64,000 nt of DNA, from positions 1 to 64,000 of the forward strand of contig CAUYUJ010004582.1 of assembly GCA_963575745.1 (NCBI GenBank), in the 5' to 3' direction. Each line of letters begins with the position of its first letter. Within the stretch, counting starts at the first letter, position 1. Of the stretch, positions 22,787 through 35,165 are shown in pieces. A model generated the notes under the pieces. The model searched no databases. It worked only from the letters and a program-made list of their open reading frames with translations, and was not told the DNA's origin. Origin of the DNA: Prorocentrum cordatum. Taxonomy: Eukaryota; Sar; Dinophyceae; Prorocentrales; Prorocentraceae. Both the position numbers and the translations under genes were made by a program.

Positions 22787-25700
22787 CCCACTGCCGCGCA
22801 GCGCGCTTGGCGCGCGTTGCGGCGCGTAGTTTCTAGTGCGCTGCGTCGTGCTGGGTTGCCTTGCGTTGCTAGGTTCGCAGTGCTCCTCCGAAAAACATGG
22901 GCTAGCTCTCTGCTTCGCTCGAGCGTGTTGCGCGTCGCGCGGGGCTCGAATCCCCCGCTGGGGGTGGCTTCCGCGGGGGCGGGGTGCCCGCTCGCAGGCC
23001 ACAAGTGTTTCGGTGCCGTCCTGTACCCGGCGCGGCGGCCCACGGGTCGCGATCGCCCGCGACGCGGCCTCTCCGGCGCGTTCCTGCCCAGATCACCATG
23101 GCCGACTTCGTGCTTGCAGACGTCGCGGCGACCCGACGACGCGCGTCGCGGCGCTGGGCCAGCGCGCGCCGGCGCGCCTGGGGGCCGAAGGATTCCGCCC
23201 TGGACGGCATTATTGCTGGCTTCCCCGCCGCTTACGCGGAAAAGGTGGGGAAGACGGGCGACGCGATGTCACTCTCCGTCGAAGCGCATCTGGTTCGGCC
23301 CCGACCCGGGTCGCGCCGTCGGCCGAGGTATAGAGCGCGGGGCAGCGCATCTCGCCTCCGACGTCGCCGCGGGGCGCCCTAGATCGGCCGCTGTTGCTCG
23401 GGCGACGCAGGTGCTTCTCGGCGTTCATGAGCATGCAGTGTTCTTCTATATTTCCCCGATGCACAGTGCCGCAGTCGGGCGAAGAGCCCAACGCCGCGGG
23501 CGGCCGGGCACCAATGTGCCTCCACCTCTGCATCCTGCCGCTGATCACGTGCCCTGGGTTTTGGATCAGCGACGTCGCTGGCCCGTGCTCGATGGTGTCT
23601 GTGCCGCCCGTGTGTGCGCAAGCGTTTTATTGGAACACGGCCTGGCCCGTCGACGGTCTTGCCGCGCGCGGCGAAGCGGCGTCGCCGTGGAAGCATCGAT
23701 TGCCTCCGCAGTATTCAAGTTTCGACGAGGCGAACCCGTTCCCGAGCGATTGCCCTGTTCCCGACCATGGGCCAGGAGGCATGGACTCCGCGGAGGACCC
23801 AGCGTCGTACGACGACGCCCCGACCCCTGGGGTCCCGAACTTGGGGAGCGATGAGCCCGCCGACGAGAGCCCGCTCCGTTAGGCCACGCCGGGCCGGGTT
23901 GTCTGCGATTCACCGGCCAGCGCCGGCACCGCGCAGAATTCGCGGAGCTCGCTGAGCGTTCGGGCAATGGCAGCGCCGCGCTGCGACGTCGCGCCACCTT
24001 CATGTTCCCGCGATCGGTCTGCGAGTGTCCTGCGCGACTTATATGCGCTGCGCGGCGACGAGCTGGCAATCGCGAGTTGAAGACGCTGCTTTCGAGTGGC
24101 GTTCGTGCTCGGGAAGGCAGCGTTGCTGCGATTGGCGAGGGCTCGCTGCGAGCTGCGCGCGCGCGATCGCCTGGGGGGCGCGGGTCGCGGACGTTCGAAT
24201 TTGCTAGGGCGGGAGCCTGGCTCCAGGGCGCCTCGGCCCGATCGAGATCGCGTCGGAAGAAAAGGCGAATGCCAACAGCAGTTCCTGCCGATGCTGAAAA
24301 CATCAATGTCCGCGTCGCCGCGGTCGCCGTCGACCTCGCGCGCTCGCGCGGCTGGCAGCGCTTCCAGCTGGCACTTCCTGCGTTCCTGGTTGCCCGCAAC
24401 GGGCCGCAGTGCTCCTCAAAGACGAGGTCCTCGGCCATGCTCGCGACGGCCTCTGGCGGCGATGCCGCCTCGCCGCCGGCCGCCGCCGTGGCCGCGCAGG
24501 CAGCGCCGCGCGCGAAGGAAGTGGCACCTGCGCCGACGATGAACGTCACTGGTCATACTTCGTTGCAGACCTGCGCGATGGCTTCGAGGGGCCCCGTGTC
24601 CGTTGCCTTCGTCGCAGCGATGCCGTCCTGTGCCTCGGATGACTTCCGGGGGCGACATATAGTCCCTGCGACGGTGAAGGCCAGCGGTGTTACCGCGGCC
24701 GACGCATCGCCGATGCGTCTTCACCTGCGCGAGCACAACGCTCAGCCAGTGCGCTGCATGAGCGACCGCAGTTGGCGCAGCTGCAGCTGCAGTTGCAGCC
24801 GCGTCGGCTGCAGCATCAACAGTTCAATTGGAGGTTGAAGCAGAAGCGCAAGGGTGTCAGCAGGAGCACCCACAGCAGGTAGTTGCAATAACGTCCAGGT
24901 TGGCAATGGCGACGGCGCCGGCAGCGCGAACGTCTGCATGGGGAGGGGGCGGGGGGGGGGGCTGCAGCCGAGCAGGAAAAACGTGTTCCACCGCTTCCCA
25001 GCTGACCAGGCCTCGCTGCGCCACGGGGCGCGAGGGCGAGGGCGATGCGCGCGTAGGTTCCATGGTTGGTTTCCTTCATTGCCGCAGTCCGATGCTAGCG
25101 CGCCTTCTCACGTGGTTCCAACAGGGACCCCAGGGAAAGGAACTTTTGAGACCGGCGATGCCGATTTCTCACGTTTGCTCGGCTTCACTCACAGGGTCGC
25201 CGCATGACGCTGTCACTCGCACTTCTCGAAGTCAGTATGAGATGCAACGCCGCGGTCTCAGCAGTCCCTTTCATTGGCGTCCCTGTAGGAAACGCATCGT
25301 CCTCCTGGTCTCACATCGCTGCGCGCAGCGTCGAGCGCTGCATTATGCGCGGCTGCTCGCAAACGCGCGAAGTGGCGACCGTGCGCGCGCGGTGCCAAGC
25401 CGCGAAATTTCACGCGTGATCCGTGGATGTTGGATTTGTCGTCTGGTTTTGGCGCGAGGGCCCAGAACATCGCAGTGTTCTCTGTGGACCCCAATCTAGC
25501 ACGTGCTAAGGGGCCCATTGCGCGCGGCGCAGTCTGGGCGCATCGCGGCGCATCCAGGACAGGGGCACGCCGCCCAGGACGCAGCGCCCAGTGTCGAGCT
25601 TGTACCCCGTGGTCTGCAGCGATGGGGAAGCGAATCTTCTCCGCTCGCCGAGGCGGTGCATTGTTGCCGAGGCGCATGCAACTCCAGCATAGAGTGCAGT

Positions 25701-28700
25701 GCGACAGCGCAACCAGTTTTTTTTTTTTTCTGGGCCGCGCTCTTAGTAAATCTCTTGAGGCGCAGGGCGAAGTGCATTGACGGTGGCTCAGGGAAACCAG
25801 GATTCCGCTCCCAGTCGATTCCCGCCCCCTCGAGCTCGCCCACCCGCAAGAAGCGCGCAGACATACGCAGGCGCGCGCGCGTTGGACGCATGCAGCAACC
25901 TGTGGGGCAAGTGCCTGATGCTACGCGCAAGCGTTTGACAAGCGAGGCAGGGCGGCCGCTGGCATTTAAGGCGAAGCTCAACGATTACGCCGCGGGTCCG
26001 ACTCCGAATGGGCGAACCGTCCTGCGCACGCAGAAACTTGCACACGCCATCAGCCCGCGCGGCCCGGGGCGGAATTGCGGCAGGTTCTTTTGCCTTTAGG
26101 CCTGCGCTTTCCGAGGAGGGGGGGGCTGCAGCCATGGCTCTCTGCGCGTAGTGTGCCGTCGCTGCGCTCGTGCAGCTCCATGGCGCCGCCGCTGCGGCTG
26201 CCGAGCAGGGCGTGGGCGGTCGCCCCGCGACGGCGCTCGCGGGCTGCCCCGAAGTGGATTGCGCGAGCGCCCGAACTGGCCTGGCCGAGGCCGCGCGCGT
26301 GCAATATGATTTCGCCGCGCGGGTCAGACCAACGCGACCGCGTTGCCGCGCGCGCGCGGCCTTCGCTTGCGTGGCAGGATACGAGCGGCAGCGGGCCAGA
26401 CGTCCGCGCCTTCCAAGGAGCGCAGGGCACGCCCAGATTTGCTTTTCGCCACGCGCTTCGCGTCGTTAGCCAGCGCGAGATGGCGGCTCTACGAGCAGCC
26501 GCTCGGCGCCGCGAGTTGCGGCGCCTCGCCCAGCCCAGGGGGTCGGCGCCCTGGGGCGCGGCGAGTTGCGCGGGGGGGGGGCTTTGCAGACGCGCAAAGC
26601 GTCCGCGGTCGACTTGCCCATCTCGTCGGCGAGGCTGAAGCCGACGCAGACATGGCGTCCAAGTTTGCGCGCGCGGCGAACCAGATTCTCGGCGCTTCGC
26701 ACGAGGAGCGGCCGCGCACTCAGCGTCGCAGACGCGGCGCGCCGCCGCAACGGCACTGCAATGCGCGAGGGGGTTGGCGGCATGCAAATCGCGGGCACCT
26801 CTCCGAAGTTCTTCGGCAGTCCGAGCGCGCCAGCCCAAGAAGGCGCGCCTCCGCGCAGGGGCGCGCGCGCGCGCTGCGCGCGGCTCCCTCGCGCGGGCCG
26901 CGCCGCGGTCGACGCGCGCGCCGCCATCTCGCGCGCGCGTCGGCTCGAGGGCTGCGACGCGCGAGCGCAGCGGCGTTCGCGTCGGCGCGAAGCGGGCAAG
27001 ACGTGTCCGACATCGAGGCGGAGACCGTTCGCCTGGACGCTCTCAGAAAGGAAATATCAGAGCTCGCGCCGCGTCTAGGGGCGGGGGGGAGGAAGGCGCG
27101 CGACGCGCTGGTTCGGTTAATACATGAAGTTTCCGAGCCAAGCGCCAAGCCCATGATGAAAGCCATGGGCGTGTTAGCGTCGGCGTCGCGGTTGATGAAA
27201 TCCCCGGCGAGCGATGTGGAGCTCCAGCGCCTGGCTGGCTCCATCATAACTCACTTGACGGGGATGCCTGTCTCTTCAGAAATATCGGACGATACCTCGG
27301 GGTCGCGCGGACAGGTCAACATCGTCGTCCCTCGCGCGTCTCGCGTATACGGTCCCGACAGGGCACTGCTCGCGCCATCGGCGCGCTCTGGCAACGCGCG
27401 GGCGCGCGCGCAGCCGTAGCCCGCGGAAGCTTTCATTCTTCCAGCCAGCGCTGGGCGCCGGCCCGCGCGTGAGTTCGCTCAGCGCAAGAGAGGCGGCAGG
27501 GCTCAGCTGCGAGACGACGGAACGCTCGCTGCGCCGTTCGTGGCGCGGGCGGCCCCGCGGGCACGCACGCGCGCCCAGGCGTTCCGCTCCACCAGGGCCC
27601 GCGCCTCGCGAGCGCTCAGTATTAGCCAGACAACCATCAGTATAACTCTTAGCCCCCGGCGAGCCTCCACTGTGGGGTCCAGAATCGGTCGGGCGACGCG
27701 TCCTCCAGTTGCCGCTCGCTTCCTTTGCCTTTCCCCATCATGCCTTGCAGCCGCGTCCTATGTCCCCATCCCAGCCCCGCCGCAAGTGCGAAAAGCTCTC
27801 TGTTGCATTCTGCCGCAAGAGTGCCCGATGTTTCAGCGAGCCCCGCAGTCGAGGAGGGGGCGGGGCAACGTTTTGGGCCTGGGCCCGATGGAAGCGCGGC
27901 GCCGTCGCCAGCGCTGTCAATCTCGCGGTTCGTGCGCTGCCTTGTGAGACGTGAGTCCAAGCGCCGATGTCTATGCGGCTCTCCCTCCCTTCCACGTTGG
28001 CTCCTGACAGCGAGGGCGCGCAGGTCGAACCGGCGTGCTCGCCGCGCCCCGCGACGCCTGTCCAAATCGCGAGCGGCCGCCGCCGCCGCCTCCGCCAGCG
28101 GGCGCACGGGGGCGCGCTTCCGCGCCGATCGAACCGACCCAAGCACATCCGCTCGCGCGCAAAGTGGCCGAGTCGACCTTGTCAGTGCGATGCGTTGTTT
28201 GCGTCCCTTCGCGTGCGCGGGCGTCGCCGCTGGGTTGCTCCTCGGCGGCGCGGACAATCTGACCGCGGCGCAATTGTTCCCGCGGGGCCAGAGCCCAACG
28301 GACGAGGCAAGCGCGATCGAGGAAAGTTTCCGCATCGCGTACGGTCATTTCGAGAACAGGCGAGGCCCGCGGCGCGAGTTGTCGGTGTCGCGGCAGTGGC
28401 TGGCGCAGCTTCGACCGGAAGGTATCGTCATGATCAGCGCGAGCGCGCTGGGCGGAGCTTGGCGGGGTCGTTCGGCATTGAGCGAGCACTGCTGGTGCCG
28501 AGAGTCATTGGCCCGCGCTTTATGACATGCGGACTGCGACCTTTGATCTCCCCGCGCGCAAAGTCTTTGTCTGCGTGGCTGTTGCGCGAATCGCTTCGCC
28601 CGCCGCGTTTTCTTCGCATTCAGGCGCGCAGCGGATTCCTGAGTTCAGCTGAAAAGAAGGGGAGGCAATGTACCGAGCAGCGCACGCACTCGCGGCATAC

Positions 28701-30089
28701 GCGGCGGGCCCTAGCAGGCCGCGAGCGCCAGCGCCGGCAGTCGCGGCAGGGGGCGCGCCCTCCGCGCGCAACGGGGTCTCGGCTATGACCGCGGCGCGGA
28801 CCGGAAGGCCCCGCTGCGACAAGGGCGTCGTCGGCAGCGCAGCCCAGCGCGCCAGGAGCTGTGCGAGCCCAGACTCAAGCGCGAGGCGCGTGCCAGGCGA
28901 TGAGTATTATCGTCGCGCCGATCGCGCGACGGAGGTCGCAGCTTTCCCGGCGCCGCGTTTGCGGTTGGAACGGCGCGCCGCGCCTGTCGCGCGACTTTTT
29001 GCAGGGCGGTGCCGTGGATCAGCTCTTCGGCGTCGATGCGTCGATGAGGCGCGGCGCTCCGCCCGGCGCGCGAAGGGGCGCGGGGCCGCGCTGCGCGCGG
29101 CAGCGCTTACGACCTCGTCGAACAAGCGCAGTGCCCCGCTGCTGCAGGGCTGCTCCAGCCTATGGCGCAGCGACCGCGGGCCGCCCGCGCGCCGGGGGCT
29201 TGCGCGCGCTCCGAGGCGCTAGCGTCGCAAGGTCTTGGCTTGGGCGGCGGCCTTCTCCAGGCTTTCAAAGGGCCCTGCGTTGCTTCGCCGCGCGACCGGG
29301 CGGGGGCGCGCGCCTGGGGGGGCGCCTCGCGCATGGTGCGATCTCTCTGGCCGGTGCCGGCGCCGCGAAGGCTGGTCGGGGCCGCGCGCGGCCCGAGTGG
29401 TGCGATCGTTCGCGCGAGTGGGCGCTGCGCCGCCAGGCCGCGATCGCCGCCATCATGACGCGGCCGCCCGCGAGCCGCTGCGTCGCGGTGGCTCGTGGCC
29501 GCTCTTGCTGAATCTTAGGTGCCGCCTCTGGTCCCGCCGCCAATCTGGGACAGCGCGATCGCGCGCTGCGCCGCGCGGCGATCGCGATGGCGCGGACTGG
29601 CGAAGCGCTCGCAGATCAACCGCTGCCGTGCGGCGCCCTTCAGATTACGCGTCGCGCGGCGCGCCGTGGGCTTCGACGACGTGCGTTCGCTATTCAGCGC
29701 CGATGGTCACAGGTGCGCGGCCCTTATCCACGGGGGCTTCGTGCCCCCCCTGCCGAGCCCCATGGGCGGTTTCCGAAGTTCCTTTGGGAATCCCAGGGGG
29801 TCTTTTGATTGACCCTCGTCTGCGTCGCAATGCCTTGATGCGTTCTCCTCCAACGCCGCGAAGTCTTTGCGTGGTTTCATTTTCGCCGCTTTCCTTTCTT
29901 TGGAAAGCGTCGCGTAGCTGCGCGTTGCGATGCATTCCGAGTCTGCGATTTGACTTGCTGTGCTTTGCATTGTTTGGCATGGTCAGTCTATGCATAATTT
30001 TGCGTTGCGTGTCTTTGCTTTGCTTCTGGCTGGTCGGTAGCAGTGCAATCCATCGCGTGGCTCTGACTAGCATCGAATTGCAACTTTAT
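22787..30089 (+). repeat. 7.4 kb tandem repeat unit U2, main part
   Basis: Starts CCCACTGCCGCGCAG. It is interrupted near its end, after CAACTTTAT, by the nested YR-A elements, and its last ~100 bp continue at 47259. Total length without the insertion is about 7.4 kb. It has two short patches with unusually dense small indels against the other units (about 24650-24715 and 28545-28655). Confidence 0.9.
23098..23382 (+). CDS. Recurring short ORF, unknown (unit ORF a, U2 copy)
   Basis: Same 94-residue Arg-rich frame as in U1 and U3, with start context ATCACCATGGCC. It differs by a few substitutions and no frameshift. No recognisable domain. Confidence 0.25.
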   Translation: MADFVLADVAATRRRASRRWASARRRAWGPKDSALDGIIAGFPAAYAEKVGKTGDAMSLSVEAHLVRPRPGSRRRPRYRARGSASRLRRRRGAP

Positions 30090-30299
30090 GGGTGCACTTA
30101 GGCCCGGGCAGGCATGGGTGAGTGCTTCATAATGTACGCGCGCGGACACCTTGGAAACGTCGCCCGCGCATGCAGCTCGGGGCGCAGGGGCGAAGAGAGG
30201 GGGGGGGCGCCCCCCCCTTCGCTGCCCGCGCCGAGGGGCTGCGAGGAAGGGGGGGCGACGGGCCGCGGTGGCCGCGCTCACCTTGCGATTTGATTTTTC
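30090..30299 (+). repeat. YR-A outer A1 repeat
   Basis: Begins GGGTGCACTTAGGCCCGGG, one T fewer than the other three A copies, and ends GATTTGATTTTTC. About 210 bp, near-identical to 31748-31959, 39737-39948 and 46665-46876. Confidence 0.9.
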
Positions 30300-30352
30300 T
30301 CGGGTTTCTCTGCTGTCTTTTGCGCTTCGCATCCATTTGCTTGGCGGTGGCA

Positions 30353-31747
30353 ATGGCAGGCGAATGTGGATTGGCCGCCATAGGGAGTACGTTGCCGGTC
30401 GACGCGCGCGCTCGCTTCTGGTGTTTCGTCAGGGAGGTAGGCATCGAGGACGTCGACGACCTGGCATTTTTCTTTACCACGGTGGAGGCAGCCGCGGCCT
30501 CGGGACAGGAGGAGGCGTGGCGGCGAGCTCGGCAGCTCGCGGGGCATCCGCGAGTGGCAGCGTGGCACAGGGTGGCCCGCGAGGCGCAGTCAGCGCCGCC
30601 CGCGCGCAAGGCGGACGCTCCGCCACGCGCGCTGGCGATGGTCCTCCCTGGCTTGCGCCCGCCAAGAGGGGGGCGCGGCGTGCAGCGCGCGGCGGCGAGC
30701 GCCTCCGGCACAGAGGAGGCGGACGCCGCGCAGCGCGCCAGCGCGGCCGGGGCAGCGGTGCAGCTGTCCGCGTCCTGGGGCCCAGCGCACGGCTTGGCGC
30801 GGGGGCTCCCCGAGGGCCAGGCGCAGCGCTTGTGCGGACCCGGGTCCGCGGCGGCGAAGAGGCTGGCGCGCTTCGCGAGCGCGGGGGTCCGGGACGCGCT
30901 GCGCGTCTGGGCGAGATGGGAGGCGTGGGCCCGAGCACGGCAGCTCGAGCCCCTCTCCGCGGAGGCTGCTGGCAGCACACTGATGGTGGACGAGTTCATA
31001 TGTCATATGTGCGGTGAACAAGCCTCCGGGGTGCGCGTGTGGAATCGGTTGAAGTGGCTGCAGAAGTATCTCGGCGCGCCGTTCGCGCTCGAAGACGCGA
31101 TGAAGCCAGACGCGCGGCCCGCGAGCAAAGCGGGGGGAGAGTTGCGGCAAGCGACCGTGCTCGAGCCGTGCATGGTATCGTTCCTGCATCAGATACTTGC
31201 CGCACAGGCAGCGCAGCGCGGTTGGCTCGAGGTTCCCGCCGCTGCAGCGATCGCGCTGTGCCACGGGTGGCTGAGATTCCAGCATTTGTCACGGTCGTAC
31301 CCGATTGAAAGGACGAGAGCGCTGGCCTGGTTCAGATGTTACCGCGGAAAGCGCGGCGGATGTTTCGATTGGTGCCTGGTGCGGACCGCGGAGCCGCGTT
31401 GCGCAGCGGATGTGCTCTGGGACGCGTGGCATAAGCGCGCAGGGGCTGCCGGCGAAGGCGCCCCCCTGCCAAGGGGCCTCGCGGCGCACGAGGATACGGG
31501 GCAGCTCTGGCGTCTCGCGCACTTCTCAAAGTTTCTGCAGTCTGAGATCGGCCTTTGTCTGAATTCACCGCTCGAGAGGAAACTGATCACGTCGTACAGC
31601 CTGAGGCGTTTCATGCCGACGTTGGCGGAAAGCGTGCAGCTTCCGTGGACAGAGCGCGTTGTTGGCGGGGGCTGGACGCCCCGCGATGGTGGCGGAAGCA
31701 CCGGCGCCCCGAACATGATGCCGTTGCGATACGCTGGAACCAGACGT
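30353..31747 (+). pseudogene. YR-A outer tyrosine recombinase, interrupted after the catalytic Tyr
   Basis: The ATG at 30353 (MAGECGLAAIGST) is the conserved start shared with the inner copy. An upstream ATG in A1 is not in a comparable frame because of G-run differences. The segment holds the core-binding region (around VRDALRVWARWEAW) and the catalytic positions: Arg in GWLRFQHLSRS, the box YSLRR where His is usual, Trp in GGGWTPRD, and Tyr in MPLRYAGTR. The frame is then cut by the inner element at 31748. The 3' part of the gene resumes at 40331 and would encode the non-catalytic tail. Any product would be a recombinase with an altered C-terminus. Confidence 0.8.
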
Positions 31748-31959
31748 GGGTGCACTTTAGGCCCGGGCAGGCATGGGTGAGTGCTTCATAATGTACGCGC
31801 GCGGACACCTTGGAAACGTCGCCCGCGCATGCAGCTCGGGGCGCAGGGGCGAAGAGAGGGGGGGGGCGCCCCCCCCCTTTGCTGCCCGCGCCGAGGGGCT
31901 GCGAGGAAGGGGGGGCGACGGGCCGCGGTGGCCGCGCTCACCTTGCGATTTGATTTTTC
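31748..31959 (+). repeat. YR-A inner A1 repeat
   Basis: 212 bp, near-identical to the inner A2 at 39737-39948. It contains short tandem G and C runs (around 31858-31880). Confidence 0.9.
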
Positions 31960-32012
31960 TCGGGTTTCTCTGCTGTCTTTTGCGCTTCGCATCCATTTGC
32001 TTGGCGGTGGCG

Positions 32013-35000
32013 ATGGCAGGCGAATGTGGATTGGCCGCCATAGGGAGTACGTTGCCGGTCGACGCGCGCGCTCGCTTCTGGTGTTTCGTCAGGGAGGTAG
32101 GCGTCGAGGACGTCGACGACCTGGCATATTTCTTTACCACGGTGGAGGCAGCCGCGGCCTCGGGACAGGAGGAGGCGTGGCGGCGAGCTCGGCAGCTCGC
32201 GGGGCATCCGCGAGTGGCAGCGTGGCACAGGGTGGCCCGCGAGGCGCAGTCAGCGCCGCCCGCGCGCAAGGCGGACGCTCCGCCACGCGCGCTGGCGATG
32301 GTCCTCCCTGGCTTGCGCCCGCCAAGAGGGGGGCGCGGCGTGCAGCGCGCGGCGGCGAGCGCCTCCGGCACAGAGGAGGCGGACGCCGCGCAGCGCGCCA
32401 GCGCGGCCGGGGCAGCGGTGCAGCTGTCCGCGTCCTGGGGCCCAGCGCACGGCTTGGCGCGGGGGCTCCCCGAGGGCCAGGCGCAGCGCTTGTGCGGACC
32501 CGGGTCCGCGGCGGCGAAGAGGCTGGCGCGCTTCGCGAGCGCGGGGGTCCGGGACGCGCTGCGCGTCTGGGCGAGATGGGAGGCGTGGGCCCGAGCACGG
32601 CAGCTCGAGCCCCTCTCCGCGGAGGCTGCTGGCAGCACACTGATGGTGGACGAGTTCATATGTCATATGTGCGGTGAACAAGCCTCCGGGGTGCGCGTGT
32701 GGAATCGGTTGAAGTGGCTGCAGAAGTATCTCGGTGCGCCGTTCGCGCTCGAAGACGCGATGAAGCCAGACGCGCGGCCCGCGAGCAAAGCGGGGGGAGA
32801 GTTGCGGCAAGCGACCGTGCTCGAGCCGTGCATGGTATCGTTCCTGCATCAGATACTTGCCGCACAGGCAGCGCAGCGCGGTTGGCTCGAGGTTCCCGCC
32901 GCTGCAGCGATCGCGCTGTGCCACGGGTGGCTGAGATTCCAGCATTTGTCACGGTCGTACCCGATTGAAAGGACGAGAGCGCTGGCCTGGTTCAGATGTT
33001 ACCGCGGAAAGCGCGGCGGATGTTTCGATTGGTGCCTGGTGCGGACCGCGGAGCCGCGTTGCGCAGCGGATGTGCTCTGGGACGCGTGGCATAAGCGCGC
33101 AGGGGCTGCCGGCGAAGGCGCCCCCCTGCCAAGGGGCCTCGCGGCGCACGAGGATACGGGGCAGCTCTGGCGTCTCGCGCACTTCTCAAAGTTTCTGCAG
33201 TCTGAGATCGGCCTTTGTCTGAATTCACCGCTCGAGAGGAAACTGATCACGTCGTACAGCCTGAGGCGTTTCATGCCGACGTTGGCGGAAAGCGTGCAGC
33301 TTCCGTGGACAGAGCGCGTTGTTGGCGGGGGCTGGACGCCCCGCGATGGTGGCGGAAGCACCGGCGCCCCGAACATGATGCCGTTGCGATACGCTGGAAC
33401 CAGACGTGAGCAGCAGGGTTTCGTCCGTCTGTACATGCACGAAGTGTTTCACGAGGCCGTGGCCAGCTTGCCAGCCCCCCTGCGATTCGAAGGGGTCAAA
33501 GCTTGGTGGGATACGCCAGCCGCGCAGGAGGTCGCAGCGGGCGCGCGGCGCCGCGCGATGCAGCTGCTGGCGGCACAGGGCGCGCCCGAGCCCGCGAAGT
33601 TTCTGCCGCCGGCGGTAAAGAAAGAGCTGGCGCGCCGGCGGTTTGGCGCGTTCACCGCGTCCAATTACGGGGAGCAGAGCGCAGCGCTGAGGCGACAGTT
33701 CCGCAGCCGGGGCCGCCGCGCTGCCCAGCCGCCGCAGCGGCCGCGGCGGGCGCAGCGCCTGCGCGGGATCGCTGGTAAACGCGCGCTAGAGGAAGGCGAG
33801 ATCGGCAGCGATGAGGAAAGAGACAGCCAGTCATCCGCAGCGTTGCCCGTCGAGCGGGCAAAGCCGGCAGCACAGCCGAGTGCCGGGGAGCTTGCGGGAG
33901 CAGCGGCGCCAGCGGTTGGAGCTGCCCCTGCGGCAGCAGCAGCGCAGGCGCAGGCAGCGCCAACGTCACCCCTTGGGGGCGATGTTGTTGCAGCAGCAGC
34001 GCAGGCGGGCGCATGCGGCGCCAGGGGCTTTGTAGTTCGCGCGGAGCGTTTCTTTGCCGCGCAGGCGCAGGCAGCGTCACCGTCGCGGGCGTATGTGCAG
34101 GCAGCTGCAGCAGCAGCGCGAGCGCATGCAGCGCCAACGTCAGCCCTTGGGGGCGACGTTGTTGCAGCAGCATCAGCGCAGGCGGGCGCACGCAGCGCCA
34201 GGGGTCGTCGTGCGCGGAGCGCTTCTTTACCGCGCAGGCGCAGGCAGCGTCACCGTCGCGGGCGTATGTGCAGCCCGCTGCAGCAACAACAGCGGTGCAG
34301 GCGCACGCAGCGCCGGGGGGGAGCGTAATGTGCGCATGTGCAGCGCCGCCGTTTCGTTCAGGCGCACTCCGCGCCATCATCGGCCGTGGGAGACACGGTA
34401 GCGGGCGCCCCGCAGGCCGGCGCAAATAGCGCCCGAAGCCGCGTCATGCGAGCAAAGCGTTCGGTCGCTGTGCAGGCGCACCCAGCGCCACCGTCGCAGC
34501 CAGCCAGACTGAACCCCGCATCAGCAGCGGTCTTCTCGCCAGCGCCGTTGCATGGCGAGCGCGCGCGTCGCTTGTGCGCTTTGCCCAAGGTTTGCGACGG
34601 GGCAACGATCGGCATTCCCGCCGAGCTAGGCTGGATTGTCACGAATGAGCGTCATCACGTCGCCATTGAAGTCAGCGGCTCTCCGCATATCAGATCACGC
34701 AAGCGACGAAAGGCGGAGAAGACTTCTGTCTTAGTCAACGGGAAGCAGCTGACGAACGCGTGCGACGTCACGTTGGCTTCCCCCACGTGGGTCGGAAGAT
34801 TGACCGACGGTGATCTGGTATGCCGCAGGTGCCAGAATCGCGCGGCGTTCCTGGCCCGAGCAGCCCATGAGCTGGAACATGCGGCGTGCCAGCCGTCGGT
34901 ACTGGCGGCCCGGGATGCCGTGCTTGCGATAGCCGCGCGGGCGCAGGGCCGACGCACTAGCATTGCAGCGCGGCCGTGTCCGCGCGGTCGCTTTTCGCGC

Positions 35001-35165
35001 GTATATTGCACCAGCGCGACCCACGCGAGCGGAAATCGTAGAGTTGTCGTGCGTGCGCGGGTGCTGCATCAGCAGCCTGCGCTGGGGCCGCGCAAGCGCA
35101 GTATGAGCGCACAAGCGGTGCGGCGTGGCCATGTCCGCGCATTTTGCTGCATCAGCAGTTTGTGA
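32013..35165 (+). CDS. YR-A inner tyrosine recombinase with long C-terminal extension
   Basis: Start chosen at ATG 32013 (MAGECGLAAIGST), the point from which inner and outer copies agree; an in-frame ATG at 31773 inside A1 is possible. Residues about 170-245 form the helical core-binding region. Catalytic positions are Arg in GWLRFQHLSRS, YSLRR (Tyr in place of the usual His), Trp in GGGWTPRD and Tyr in MPLRYAGTR, all open. An Ala/Gln-rich repetitive linker follows. There the frame is restored only if 34182-34237 and 34301-34361 are removed as introns; 34005-34064 and 34416-34475 match them in sequence. The last exon encodes an unrecognised domain (CDGATIGIPAELGW ... CRRCQ). The C-terminus is uncertain: the outer copy stops earlier (41882-41884) because of one extra T. 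Confidence 0.75.
34005..34064 (+). other. Putative introner-like intron, 60 nt (YR tail, 1)
   Basis: Starts GCGGGCGCATGCGGCGCC after CAG and ends TTTCTTTGCCGCGCAG before GC. It closely resembles the next insert (34182-34237). Length is a multiple of 3, so frame alone does not prove it. Confidence 0.45.
34182..34237 (+). other. Putative introner-like intron, 56 nt (YR tail, 2)
   Basis: Starts GCGGGCGCACGCAGCGCC and ends GCTTCTTTACCGCGCAG. Removal shifts the frame so that exons reading ...VVAAASAQ and AQAASPSRAYVQ... join. It lies between codons for Gln and Ala. Confidence 0.55.
34301..34361 (+). other. Putative introner-like intron, 61 nt (YR tail, 3)
   Basis: Starts GCGCACGCAGCGCC, ends CCGTTTCGTTCAG. 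Removal deletes the in-frame TAA at 34326-34328 and restores the frame into AHSAPSSAVGDTV. Flanked by direct repeats CAGGCGCAC. Confidence 0.55.
34416..34475 (+). other. Putative introner-like intron, 60 nt (YR tail, 4)
   Basis: Starts GCCGGCGCAAATAGCGCC and ends CGTTCGGTCGCTGTGCAG. Called by similarity to its neighbours and by the CAG|GC flanks; removal does not change the frame. Confidence 0.4.
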
